Positions 15,683 to 23,590 of a DNA stretch of 29,030 bases are shown one piece after another. The position numbers and the translations under genes are program-made. The DNA is from Bacteroidales bacterium UBA1216. Lineage in GTDB: Bacteria > Bacteroidota > Bacteroidia > Bacteroidales > Paludibacteraceae. Below the pieces are notes generated by a model. It made no database searches. It saw only the letters and a program-made list of their open reading frames with translations, and was not told where the DNA came from. The DNA lies in the NCBI GenBank assembly GCA_002309255.1, contig DBXI01000014.1, forward strand, positions 40,592 through 69,621, given 5' to 3'. Every line of letters begins with the position of its first letter. The stretch's first letter is position 1.

Positions 15683-15709
15683 CAGTTGTTCGAATTTTTC
15701 GAACAACTG
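15683..15709. other. Perfect 12-bp-arm hairpin, role unknown
   Basis: CAGTTGTTCGAA, TTT, TTCGAACAACTG: fully complementary arms with a 3-base loop and no T-run on either strand. It is the strongest inverted repeat seen in the window. Confidence 0.75.
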
Positions 15710-15764
15710 AATTGATAGTGGTTTGTCGGTATAGTGTGCAGTAACTATAATGATCATATTCCCT

Positions 15765-15780
15765 TAAACTGCACAAAATC
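15765..15780 (-). repeat. Isolated copy of the GATTTTGTGCAGTTTA repeat
   Basis: Sixteen bases identical, in reverse orientation, to the core of the repeat cluster at 26743-26824. It directly abuts the stop codon of the minus-strand adaptor gene. Confidence 0.7.
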
Positions 15781-16797
15781 TTAGTACTCTACCATAGCGC
15801 CATTGTAAAGTTTCTGGTAGCCGGCGGTTATCAGCCTGTCGCCGTCATGTAGTCCGGAGAGCACCTGCACGCCATCGGCCTGATAAGTACCCAAGCTGAC
15901 AGTCCGTCGTTCGGATTGGCCGCTATCATTCACAACCCACACAGCCGGTCCTTCTGGCAGGAGCGTGACGCAGCGCTGCGGGATAATCACGGCTACCTGC
16001 TCCTCACGCAGCAGCGTTAGCGTGCCTACCATATCGGGCAGCAGGTTTGCCGGAGGGGTGCTGATATACACCTCCACAGGGTAGGTGTGGGTGAGCGCGT
16101 TGGCCTGTACGCCTATCTGCGTCAGCCGCGCATGGATACTATCCGCCTGCAAGGCCGGTATACTCAGTGTGGCGCGGTCGCCTACATGCAGCATAGCCAC
16201 CTCCGCTTCGGGCACATGGATAAGGGCGGTGAAACCGGACAGATCGAGTAGCGTCATCACGGTCAACTCGGGCGCTATATGCTGGCCTGCATGCAGACTA
16301 CTGAACGTAACCAATCCGCTCTGTGGAGCAACCAGCGCACATTGCTGCAAGCGTTTCTCTGCCGATGTGACGGCTGCCTGCGCCTGATCGAGTTTGGTCT
16401 GCAAATCAACCATCTGTATATCAGTTATCAGCCCCTTTTCGTGCATCGGCATGGTGCGCTGCATAGCATCCTGTGCCTGCGTGAGAGAAGCGTTAGCCGC
16501 TGCAAGTGTCTGGCGCGCCTGCGTATCATCCACGCGTAACAAGGTGTCACCCTTGCTTACACGGGCATTCGGCTTGACGCACACCTCGCTTATCGTGCCG
16601 CCAAACGGCAGACTGAGCGGGATATGCGCTTCGGCTTGAACGGTAGCCATGTACGTGTACCGGCTGATCGAGCTTGTTGCCTGCACGGTCATCACTTCGC
16701 AGTGTAGAGGTTGCTGCTCGCGGCTCTTTTGCTCACGCACGCCGCATGAGAAGAAGAGTAGTAGCGTTATAACAATAGGTAGGATAGATGGTTTCAT
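15781..16797 (-). CDS. RND-type periplasmic adaptor lipoprotein without adjacent pump
   Basis: 338 residues, lipoprotein signal with lipobox FFSC (Cys18). Adaptor layout: first lipoyl half (LPFGGTISEVCVKPNARVSKG followed by DTLLRVDD), short alpha-hairpin rich in Ala/Gln (about 85-150), second half (QCALVAPQSGLVTFSSLHAG), then beta-barrel and membrane-proximal domains (PVEVYISTPPANLLPDMVGT), ending GYQKLYNGAMVEY. It differs strongly from the adaptor at 470. It overlaps coaE by 4 bp (ATGA) and so is co-translated with it, but the gene beyond its 3' end is convergent and is not a pump. It may work with a permease encoded elsewhere, or its permease may have been lost here. Confidence 0.87.
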   Translation of the reverse strand: MKPSILPIVITLLLFFSCGVREQKSREQQPLHCEVMTVQATSSISRYTYMATVQAEAHIPLSLPFGGTISEVCVKPNARVSKGDTLLRVDDTQARQTLAAANASLTQAQDAMQRTMPMHEKGLITDIQMVDLQTKLDQAQAAVTSAEKRLQQCALVAPQSGLVTFSSLHAGQHIAPELTVMTLLDLSGFTALIHVPEAEVAMLHVGDRATLSIPALQADSIHARLTQIGVQANALTHTYPVEVYISTPPANLLPDMVGTLTLLREEQVAVIIPQRCVTLLPEGPAVWVVNDSGQSERRTVSLGTYQADGVQVLSGLHDGDRLITAGYQKLYNGAMVEY

Positions 16798-17378
16798 AAT
16801 CTTTGCGCAAATTGTAGGAGTTGGTCAGCCAGATAGCTGTGAGGTGTATCGTCGTCATTAACGAGCAGGATAGATGGCTTGCCGCATGTAGGCAAATAAT
16901 CCTCGGGCGGGTGCTGGGCGCGCACGCGTCGCTCTATATCCTCGCGGCTGGCGTGCCGATCACGATGCATGGCGCGCAGGATGCGTTCCTCTACAGGTAT
17001 CGTCACCACCGCTACACCCTCGCACAAATCAGCCAAACCGGCCTGAAAGAGTATAGCCGTCTCAATAAACGCTATCGGCTTATCTGCCGCCCAGCGCAAT
17101 ATATCCTGCTTAACTGCCGGATGAACGATGGCGTTGAGTCGCTGCAGCTTGTCATGATCGGCAAACACCTGCTGCGCCACGTAGCGTGTGTTGTAGTGAC
17201 CGTCATGATAGGCCAAATCGCCAAACAGGCCGATTATCTGCCGGCGCACGTCAGAATCCTCTATGATGATCCGCTTCGCTTCCGCATCGCAGTCATACAC
17301 AGGATAACCTCGCCGCACTATCACGCGCAGTATGGTCGATTTTCCTGATCCTATGCCTCCTGTTACGCCGATAATCAT
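16794..17378 (-). CDS. coaE: Dephospho-CoA kinase
   Basis: 194 residues, normal length. The P-loop GGIGSGKST is at residues 7-15, and the family motifs YDCDAEAKRI, HPAVKQDILRW, IETAILFQAGL and the Arg-rich lid ERILRAMHRDRHASREDIERRVRAQ are present. It catalyses the last step of coenzyme A synthesis, ATP-dependent 3'-phosphorylation of dephospho-CoA, in the cytoplasm. It lies 56 bp after the MBOAT gene and overlaps the adaptor lipoprotein by 4 bp. CoA supply is only loosely connected with its acyltransferase neighbour. Confidence 0.95.
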   Translation of the reverse strand: MIIGVTGGIGSGKSTILRVIVRRGYPVYDCDAEAKRIIIEDSDVRRQIIGLFGDLAYHDGHYNTRYVAQQVFADHDKLQRLNAIVHPAVKQDILRWAADKPIAFIETAILFQAGLADLCEGVAVVTIPVEERILRAMHRDRHASREDIERRVRAQHPPEDYLPTCGKPSILLVNDDDTPHSYLADQLLQFAQRL

Positions 17379-17385
17379 ATCATTC

Positions 17386-17431
17386 TTTGCTCTTTTAGTG
17401 AAACGGTCTTTGTTCTTTCAGCGAAGTGGTC
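17386..17431. repeat. Two 23-bp tandem units between MBOAT and coaE
   Basis: Units 17386-17408 and 17409-17431 match at 18 of 23 positions; all five differences are transitions (C/T or A/G). They occupy nearly the whole 56-bp spacer upstream of coaE. Confidence 0.75.
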
Positions 17432-17434
17432 TAT

Positions 17435-19177
17435 TTAAAACTGGAAATAGATGAACGGCTGCATATCAGCTGTTATGAATTGATAAGCAACGATCACCAC
17501 CGCGGCTACCACCAGTACCATCAGTGGCAGGGGCAATGCAGCGAACCACAGGCGGTAACGGCGTTTCAGCTTGTCCGGCAGCCAATGAATGATCATCCCG
17601 GCTACGAATAGCAGCACTACGTACTTGTACTCTTGCATGAACGGCCAGATGATCGAGTTGTCCCATGCGCAGCCGATCTGATTAACCATCTGCTTGGCTG
17701 TCGCCCAGGCTTCGCGGTTAGCGGTAGCGGGATCGAGGTTGCTGGCTGAACGGAAGAATAGACGGGTGAATGAGATGAACACAAACGTCTGCACTATATC
17801 CCACGCGTTGTCCACCCAGCCGACAAAGCGGTTGGTATCACTGCGGAAACCCCAGAGCCAGCCGACGTACCAGATAGATGTTCCGAACCAGAGGATGAGC
17901 ACCCACACCTCGATCATGTTGATGAGCGGATAGACCTCGTGCGTCAACTGCCGTGCAGACACCATGCTTATAGCCAGCAGCGTCATCAGTACATACCGTA
18001 GATGTTCGCTTATTGCGCGCCAGCACTTGTTCACGATCATCCCCACGCCGTTCAGCGCGCCCCAGATCACGAAGTTCCAACTTGCTCCGTGCCACAATCC
18101 GCCGATAAGCATCGTCAGGAACGAGTTGCAGTTCGATGCCAACAGTTTGCTTGTCGGTCTGCCCAGCAGCGTCCTGTTGCCGCCCAGAGGAATATACACG
18201 TACCCTTTCAGCCAGCGAGAGAGCGACTGATGCCACCTCCGCCAGAACTCCTGCGGGGTGCGCGACTTATACGGACTGTCGAAGTTCTTCGGCAGGTAGA
18301 ATCCCATCAGTAGCGCCACGCCGATAGCTATGTCCGTGTAGCCCGAGAAATCCGCATACACCTGCATCGAGTACGTCAGCAGGGCAAAGAAGTTCTCAAA
18401 GCCGGAGAAGAGCATCGGGCTTTGGAACACACGGTCGATGAAGTTAACCGCTAGGTAATCCGACAGGATGATCTTCTTCAATAATCCGTTGCATATCCAG
18501 AACACCGCCACGCCGAACTGCCGCCTTGTCAGGAAGAACGGCTTGTACAGCTGCGGCACGAACTCCGACGCACGGACAATCGGTCCTGCCACCAGCTGCG
18601 GGAAGAACGACACATAGAACCCGAAGTCCAGAAGGTTCTTCACCGGCTCAATCTTGCCGCGATAGATATCCGCCGCATACGAGATGACCTGGAAGATATA
18701 GAACGATATACCTACCGGCAGGATGATCCTGTCCACCATGAATCGTCCGTCATAACTAAAGCCATTTCCTATATATGCGAAGATGTCGAACACTTCCACC
18801 GACGTGCCGAACACATCGTTGAAGATGTTGGTGAAGAAGTACGCGTACTTGAAGTAGAACAGTAGCGACAGATCGATGCACACGCTCAGTATTAGCCATA
18901 GCTTAGGCCGCGCCGAACGACGTATCTGCTGACCTATCAGCCAATCGCTTAGTGTGATGAACGCCAATATGAGCAGGAAGATGCCCGAGGTCTTGTAGTA
19001 GAAGAACCACGACGCCGCCATTAAATAGATGTTTCGCGCATGCAGGCGAGCGCGCGAGCTGCCTGTGCGTTGCATGATCAGCGCAAAGCCTGCATACACA
19101 ATCGCGAAGAACGCCCAGAAGTAGAACTGGGTGAACAGCAACGGGTGCGTGGGATCATATGTGAGCCATTCAATCAT
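17435..19177 (-). CDS. MBOAT family O-acyltransferase (AlgI/DltB-like)
   Basis: 580 residues with many membrane helices throughout. Signature segments: SFYIFQVISYAADIYRGKIE, YVSFFPQLVAGPIVRASEF, TRRQFGVAVFWICNGLLKK, YADFSGYTDIAIGVALLMGF, FWRRWHQSLSRWLKGYVYIP, and GLWHGASWNFVIWG with the catalytic His of the family. MBOAT proteins of this type move acyl groups across the membrane for O-acylation of exported polymers such as alginate, peptidoglycan or teichoic acid. The gene overlaps the upstream SGNH hydrolase by 8 bp; such MBOAT/SGNH pairs usually act together. The acceptor polymer here is unknown. Confidence 0.92.
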   Translation of the reverse strand: MIEWLTYDPTHPLLFTQFYFWAFFAIVYAGFALIMQRTGSSRARLHARNIYLMAASWFFYYKTSGIFLLILAFITLSDWLIGQQIRRSARPKLWLILSVCIDLSLLFYFKYAYFFTNIFNDVFGTSVEVFDIFAYIGNGFSYDGRFMVDRIILPVGISFYIFQVISYAADIYRGKIEPVKNLLDFGFYVSFFPQLVAGPIVRASEFVPQLYKPFFLTRRQFGVAVFWICNGLLKKIILSDYLAVNFIDRVFQSPMLFSGFENFFALLTYSMQVYADFSGYTDIAIGVALLMGFYLPKNFDSPYKSRTPQEFWRRWHQSLSRWLKGYVYIPLGGNRTLLGRPTSKLLASNCNSFLTMLIGGLWHGASWNFVIWGALNGVGMIVNKCWRAISEHLRYVLMTLLAISMVSARQLTHEVYPLINMIEVWVLILWFGTSIWYVGWLWGFRSDTNRFVGWVDNAWDIVQTFVFISFTRLFFRSASNLDPATANREAWATAKQMVNQIGCAWDNSIIWPFMQEYKYVVLLFVAGMIIHWLPDKLKRRYRLWFAALPLPLMVLVVAAVVIVAYQFITADMQPFIYFQF

Positions 19178-20615
19178 TGTTTATCGCTTCGCTGTTTGTC
19201 GCTGCGCTGTTTATTGTATCTGGGCTCTCAACCCTTGAATCTTGACTCTCTCCTATCTTATCGTAGTCTTCGAGCAGCTGTTTGGCGAGCATCTCGCCTA
19301 CTTTCTTTGCTCCGGCGCGTGTGAAGTGGATCATATCGTCGCCGGCCAAGCCCTTGTCGCGCCAGCTAACCATGCTACCTGCGCCGCCCATCAGTCGGAA
19401 GAGCGAGAAGTACGATCCACCTTCCTCCGCCACCATCTCTGCCAGTAACTGATCCATCAGAGGCAGCAAGGGGTAGGTCTGCTGCACGCCATCCACCGTC
19501 GTTATCATATCCGACGGCCCGATGAACAGCAGCGAAGCACCGTTGGCGGCCGCCATCATGTAGTGGATCTGCTGGCGCATCGACAGCACGTATTTCTCCA
19601 CCGCCGCCTTCGTGCGGATAGCCGGCATAGCGTTTCCGCCGAACTGCATGATCACCAGCGCGGTGTTCGTGGCGCGGAAGTAGTTGGCAAAGGGCTTGCG
19701 TGCCATGGTGGTGAAGTTCGTGCCGGCTGCGCCGCGCATAGGGATGTTGTCCACCTGCACACCTGTAGCCGTCTCCAGCGATATGCCGTACACACTTCCC
19801 TTACCTTCGAAGTGCAGCAGAATGTCGCGCCGCGGTTCGCCGAGAACTATCAGCGGCTGCGACGCCGGCAAGGAGTCCGGGGCAACAATGACGGTCACAC
19901 TATCCGAACAAATCACGCGCACATGGTCAAAATCCTTCGTCGGCACGCGCTCGCTCAGCAGTTCAATACGCACATCGATAGGCTGATCTATATACGCTAA
20001 CTGCGCCATCGGACCGTAGCTGTTATCGTCCTGCAGTCGCATGCTCGATGGCCCGTAAGCCAAGTAACGCCTCACAGAACTGTTCGGCACCTCATGTCCA
20101 TCCTGCTCTAACTGCTGCTTGGCGGTGTAGGTGGGGATAGTCTGCACCATAGGTATCAAGCCTATTCCGCCACCGCCGAAGCGCTCCTGCAATCGCTGAC
20201 GGAGTATCATGGATATGCGATCTTCCTCTATTTGTGAGTCGCCGTAGTGCACGATACGTACAGACTGCTTGTCCGCCTGCCCCAATGCTACGTAGAACGC
20301 CGACAGATTGAGCCTCGTCTGAGGCAGCGCCTTCGGCAGCTCGGTTGGCACAGGTTTAGTTGGCGCGCTGTCCACCTGCTGCGACTCTTCCACCTCTTCC
20401 GCCAGCGTCAGGGTGTCGGCTATCGCCGGCAGGGTGTCTGCCTGTATCTCCACTTCCGCATGCAAGGTATCCTCCTGCTGAGGCTCTGGCAACGATAGCA
20501 CCGATGCCAGCGAAGGCACGCGCACCACTTCCGACCTGCCGGCAAACAGCACGCACACCGCCCCAAGGACGATGAACGTACTCAGTATGCATAGCAGTAT
20601 TCGGGAGGGATTCAT
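19170..20615 (-). CDS. SGNH/GDSL hydrolase-fold protein, likely O-acetyltransferase partner
   Basis: 481 residues. An N-terminal hydrophobic anchor (RILLCILSTFIVLGAVCVLF) precedes an acidic, Pro/Glu-rich linker to about residue 100. SGNH catalytic blocks follow: HYGDSQIEED with Ser127, MQFGGNA for the Gly/Asn oxyanion residues, and D427-M-I-H430 in DDMIHFTRAG. Periplasmic. Paired by overlap with the MBOAT gene, which suggests it completes acyl transfer to a cell-surface polymer, or removes such groups. The last 27 residues (from about 455) are low-complexity and encoded by tandem repeats (five 7-bp units, then two 15-bp units), so the tail is probably non-functional. The start is the ATG at 20615, 39 bp after the trkH stop. 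Confidence 0.88.
   Translation of the reverse strand: MNPSRILLCILSTFIVLGAVCVLFAGRSEVVRVPSLASVLSLPEPQQEDTLHAEVEIQADTLPAIADTLTLAEEVEESQQVDSAPTKPVPTELPKALPQTRLNLSAFYVALGQADKQSVRIVHYGDSQIEEDRISMILRQRLQERFGGGGIGLIPMVQTIPTYTAKQQLEQDGHEVPNSSVRRYLAYGPSSMRLQDDNSYGPMAQLAYIDQPIDVRIELLSERVPTKDFDHVRVICSDSVTVIVAPDSLPASQPLIVLGEPRRDILLHFEGKGSVYGISLETATGVQVDNIPMRGAAGTNFTTMARKPFANYFRATNTALVIMQFGGNAMPAIRTKAAVEKYVLSMRQQIHYMMAAANGASLLFIGPSDMITTVDGVQQTYPLLPLMDQLLAEMVAEEGGSYFSLFRLMGGAGSMVSWRDKGLAGDDMIHFTRAGAKKVGEMLAKQLLEDYDKIGESQDSRVESPDTINSAATNSEAINND
19179..19216. repeat. Two and a half 15-bp units at the end of the SGNH gene
   Basis: GTTTATCGCTTCGCT (19179-19193), GTTTGTCGCTGCGCT (19194-19208) and a partial third copy (GTTTATTG). 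They encode the Ala/Asn/Ser tail and border the MBOAT start. Confidence 0.7.
19214..19248. repeat. 5 x 7-bp degenerate array in the SGNH gene tail
   Basis: Five consecutive 7-bp units such as TTGAATC and TTGACTC on the plus strand, in frame within the C-terminal tail of the SGNH protein. Confidence 0.6.
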
Positions 20616-20620
20616 GTAAC

Positions 20621-20654
20621 AATTTAATGGCTTAACAACTTAACACTTTAACTT
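20621..20654. repeat. Degenerate 8-bp array between SGNH gene and trkH
   Basis: Units such as CTTAACAA and CTTAACAC after a degenerate AATTTAATGG; the array ends at the base before the trkH stop codon (20655-20657). Confidence 0.65.
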
Positions 20655-22172
20655 TTACTTCCTCCATAGCACAGGTGAAAAGAGCAGTAAAACAGTAAAG
20701 ATCTCCAGACGTCCGATGAGCATCACCACGGTCATCACCCACTTGGCTACCATGGGGAAGTTAGCGTAATTACCACTCGGACCATACTGTCCGAGGCTCT
20801 CGCCCACGTTACCCATGCCGCTCACAGCAGTAGCAAACGCCTCGCCTGGGCTGATGCCGCAGGCAATGAAGATGAACGTAGCTGCCAGAATGACCAGCAT
20901 GTAGAAGAACATGAACGCCATCACATTGTTCGTGGCGGTCTGACTCATCGGTTTGCCGTTGAACCGGATGGGGATGACGGCATTCGGGTGGATGCGGCGG
21001 TACATCTCGGCGTGGGCGTTCTTGGCGAATACTGCTATACGCACCCACTTGATGCCACCTGCGGTACTGCCCGAGGCACCACCCGTGAACATCATCAGGA
21101 ACACGAACACCCAGAGTAGTTTGGGCCACAGCACGTAGTCCGATGAAGCAAAACCCGTACTGGTGATTGCCGCACAAGTGGTGAATAGCGCATTTCGGAA
21201 CGCCCACTCGGCCTGTGCAGCATAGCCGCGCAACACATTGCCGCTGAGTAGATGATTAAGCCACTGGGCGGGTTCAATCCATGTGTAATAGACGAACAAC
21301 CCAATAGTCAGCACAATCGTTCCGACCAGTATGCCGCCCATGTACCAGCGAGTCTCCTCGTCGCGATAGAGCTTGCCGGGGTTGCCGCGCATGAAGTAGA
21401 TGAGCTGAACAAAGTTGATACCCGACAGCAGCATGAATATCGCTACAATGTACTGGATTACAGGACTGCACTCCATCAACGAGGTGTTCTTGGTGGAGAA
21501 TCCGCCGGTAGCTATGGTTGCCATCGAGTGGCAGACGGAGTCGAACATATCCATGCCGAAAAAGTTCAGCAGCACGGTCTCCAGCACAGTCAGCAGCACA
21601 TACGTGCCCCATAGCAGTCGCGCTGTACCGGCTATACGCGGCGAGAGTTTTTCGTAACTTACACCTGTCGCCTCGGCAGCAAACAGCTGCATACCGCCCA
21701 AGCCGAACAGCGGCAGCACAGCTACACTGAGCACGATGATACCCATACCGCCCAGCCACTGGCATATAGCGCGCCACAGCAGGATAGCATGCGACTGAAC
21801 CTCCACGTTCTCGATCACCGTAGCACCCATCGTGGAGAAGCCTGCCATCGTCTCGAACCAGCTGTCGGTGATCGTTTCCAGCGCACCACTCAGGTAGAAC
21901 GGAAGCATGCCGAACACGGAGAATACGATCCACACCAGTGCCACGATCACGTAACCCTCTCGTTCGCTCACACGACGCTGCGCATCACGACCTACGCGCA
22001 TCGCTATCAAGCCCACGATGAGCGTGATCAGCGTGCTCACAGCAAACGCACCGCCGTCTGGGTCACCGTACAGGTAAGCCGCAACAGTAGGCACAGCCAT
22101 GAATAGCGACTCGATTAGCAGCAGGTCGCCGTACGTCCGGGATACTATCTTCCAGTTAAACGTCTTTGTCAT
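20655..22172 (-). CDS. trkH: TrkH family potassium uptake channel subunit
   Basis: 505 residues, the usual size. The four pore-loop repeats of the family are visible: AGFSTMGATVIENV, ATGGFSTKNTS, ITSTGFASSDYV and GMGNVGESLGQYG. Also present: SGALETITDSWFETMAGFST, GIIVLSVAVLPLFGLGGMQLF and FTGGASGSTAGGIKWVRI. It forms the membrane pore for K+ uptake and is gated by the cytoplasmic TrkA ring. The ATG overlaps the trkA stop by 4 bp (ATGA), so the two are translationally coupled. Confidence 0.95.
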   Translation of the reverse strand: MTKTFNWKIVSRTYGDLLLIESLFMAVPTVAAYLYGDPDGGAFAVSTLITLIVGLIAMRVGRDAQRRVSEREGYVIVALVWIVFSVFGMLPFYLSGALETITDSWFETMAGFSTMGATVIENVEVQSHAILLWRAICQWLGGMGIIVLSVAVLPLFGLGGMQLFAAEATGVSYEKLSPRIAGTARLLWGTYVLLTVLETVLLNFFGMDMFDSVCHSMATIATGGFSTKNTSLMECSPVIQYIVAIFMLLSGINFVQLIYFMRGNPGKLYRDEETRWYMGGILVGTIVLTIGLFVYYTWIEPAQWLNHLLSGNVLRGYAAQAEWAFRNALFTTCAAITSTGFASSDYVLWPKLLWVFVFLMMFTGGASGSTAGGIKWVRIAVFAKNAHAEMYRRIHPNAVIPIRFNGKPMSQTATNNVMAFMFFYMLVILAATFIFIACGISPGEAFATAVSGMGNVGESLGQYGPSGNYANFPMVAKWVMTVVMLIGRLEIFTVLLLFSPVLWRK

Positions 22173-23503
22173 TTGAAGTACTTCTCTATGCGTTGCAGCT
22201 CATGGCTCTTACAGAAGACGACAACCTGGTCACCGGGCAGAAGCTGGGTGTCACCGTTAACCAATATGCCTTCACCGGCACGAACCAGCGCACCTATATT
22301 GCAATCCGCCGGCAGACGCATGTTCTTGATCACATCGCGCGTGATGCGGCTGTCCTCCGTCACCACGAACTCCACAATCTCTGCATCGGCAGACGTCAGG
22401 TGCTGCACGTTCTGCACGCTCGCCTTCATCAGCAGACGATAGATATAGCTGGCGGTTATCGTCTTCTTGTTCAGCATGGCGCCCACCTCCAGCTGCTCGG
22501 CCATGCTGATGTAGTCCATGTTCTCTATCTCGGCTATCGTCTTCCTCACACCAAACCGCCGTGCGGCCAGACAGGCGAAGATGTTCGCCTCGCTGTGCTC
22601 GGTCACCGCCACAAACGCATCCGCATCCTGTATGCCTTCCTCTTTGAGCACGCTCATGTCGCTGCCGTCAGCGTGGATGATCAGCGCGTCACCGAGCTTC
22701 TCCGACAGCTTCTCGCACAGCTCACGGTCTGCCTCCAGAACCTTCACAGTCTTACCTTCCGGCAATGACAGAATGGCTTTCTGGGCGATCTTGCTTCCGC
22801 CGAAGAAGATGATGTTGTTGATCTCTCTCTCGCTCTTGCCGGCTTCCTTGCGCAACACAGACATGTTCTCACGTGTGCACACGGCGTAGATCATATCACC
22901 AGCCTCCACGGCATCCGCGCCCCCAGGGATGATCGTCTCCTGACCACGCTTGATGGCTACTATGCGGTAGTTGCCGTGGCTGAAGTAGCCCGACATGAAC
23001 TGCTGACCTATCATCGGCGCACCCTCGCGGATCTTCAGCACGCACAGGTCAAGCTGACCGTTGCACAGCGTCAGGTGATAGCGCATCCAGTTCTTCTTTA
23101 GCGACTCGCATATCTCCTGCGCAGCAAGCACCTCGGGGTAGATCAGGTGGTTCAGGCCCATCGTCTCGAAGAAACGCTTGTTCTCCGGCAGCAGGTACTC
23201 GTAGTTGTCTATCCGCGCCAGGGTCTTCTTCGCGCCCAGCTGGTTGGCTATCAGGCAGGCGGTCATGTTCTCCGACTCCGATGGCGTCACGGCCACGAAC
23301 AGATCCACATCCCTTACGCCTATCTCCTGCAGGTCGTGGATCGATGTGGGCACACCTACCCTGGTCAGCATGTCGTAGTCGGCATCCAAACCTTCTATCT
23401 GCTCGGCGCGCTCGTCCATCAGACTGATGTCCATCTTTTCGCGCGACAGCAACTTAGCCAAGTGCGTGCCTACCTCGCCTGCTCCAACAATAATAACTCG
23501 CAT
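22169..23503 (-). CDS. trkA: TrkA potassium-uptake regulatory subunit (two RCK domains)
   Basis: 444 residues arranged as RCK_N-RCK_C-RCK_N-RCK_C. First Rossmann motif VIIVGAGEVGTHLA (residues 3-16) with the acidic strand end LMDERAEQ; second FFGGSKIAQKA with EADRELCEKL and HADGSDMSVLKEEGI. Each half ends in a RCK_C ligand domain (GNYRIVAIKRGQETIIPGGADAV followed by EAGD; NIGALVRAGEGILVNGDTQL followed by LPGDQVVVF). In the first half the usual GD motif after the acidic end is replaced by TRVGVPTS, as in some long TrkA proteins. It binds NAD(H)/ATP and gates TrkH. The gene follows dxs after 68 bp of mostly repeat sequence. Confidence 0.95.
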   Translation of the reverse strand: MRVIIVGAGEVGTHLAKLLSREKMDISLMDERAEQIEGLDADYDMLTRVGVPTSIHDLQEIGVRDVDLFVAVTPSESENMTACLIANQLGAKKTLARIDNYEYLLPENKRFFETMGLNHLIYPEVLAAQEICESLKKNWMRYHLTLCNGQLDLCVLKIREGAPMIGQQFMSGYFSHGNYRIVAIKRGQETIIPGGADAVEAGDMIYAVCTRENMSVLRKEAGKSEREINNIIFFGGSKIAQKAILSLPEGKTVKVLEADRELCEKLSEKLGDALIIHADGSDMSVLKEEGIQDADAFVAVTEHSEANIFACLAARRFGVRKTIAEIENMDYISMAEQLEVGAMLNKKTITASYIYRLLMKASVQNVQHLTSADAEIVEFVVTEDSRITRDVIKNMRLPADCNIGALVRAGEGILVNGDTQLLPGDQVVVFCKSHELQRIEKYFK

Positions 23504-23517
23504 AGTATATTTGTTTA

Positions 23518-23545
23518 GTCGAAAGTCGAAAGATAAAAGACAAAA
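23518..23545. repeat. 4 x 7-bp array upstream of trkA
   Basis: Units GTCGAAA, GTCGAAA, GATAAAA, GACAAAA on the plus strand: 28 bp in the dxs-trkA spacer, 14 bp from the trkA start. Confidence 0.75.
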
Positions 23546-23562
23546 GCCTAATTACCTTTTCC

Positions 23563-23590
23563 TTTCATTTTTCATTTTTCACTTTTCAAT
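23563..23590. repeat. 4 x 7-bp array spanning the dxs stop codon
   Basis: Units TTTCATT, TTTCATT, TTTCACT, TTTCAAT on the plus strand. The dxs TGA (23572-23574 on the minus strand) lies inside the second unit, and the last residues KLKSEK are repeat-encoded. Confidence 0.8.

Larger units (their letters stand above)
15441..15780. other. Gene-free convergent intergenic region with hairpins
   Basis: 340 bp between converging genes, no credible ORF. It holds a terminator-like hairpin (15582-15599), a perfect 12-bp-arm hairpin (15683-15709), a widely spaced 9-bp inverted repeat (GTACATTGG at 15455-15463 with CCAATGTAC at 15567-15575), and an inverted copy of the GATTTTGTGCAGTTTA repeat (15765-15780). 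Confidence 0.7.
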
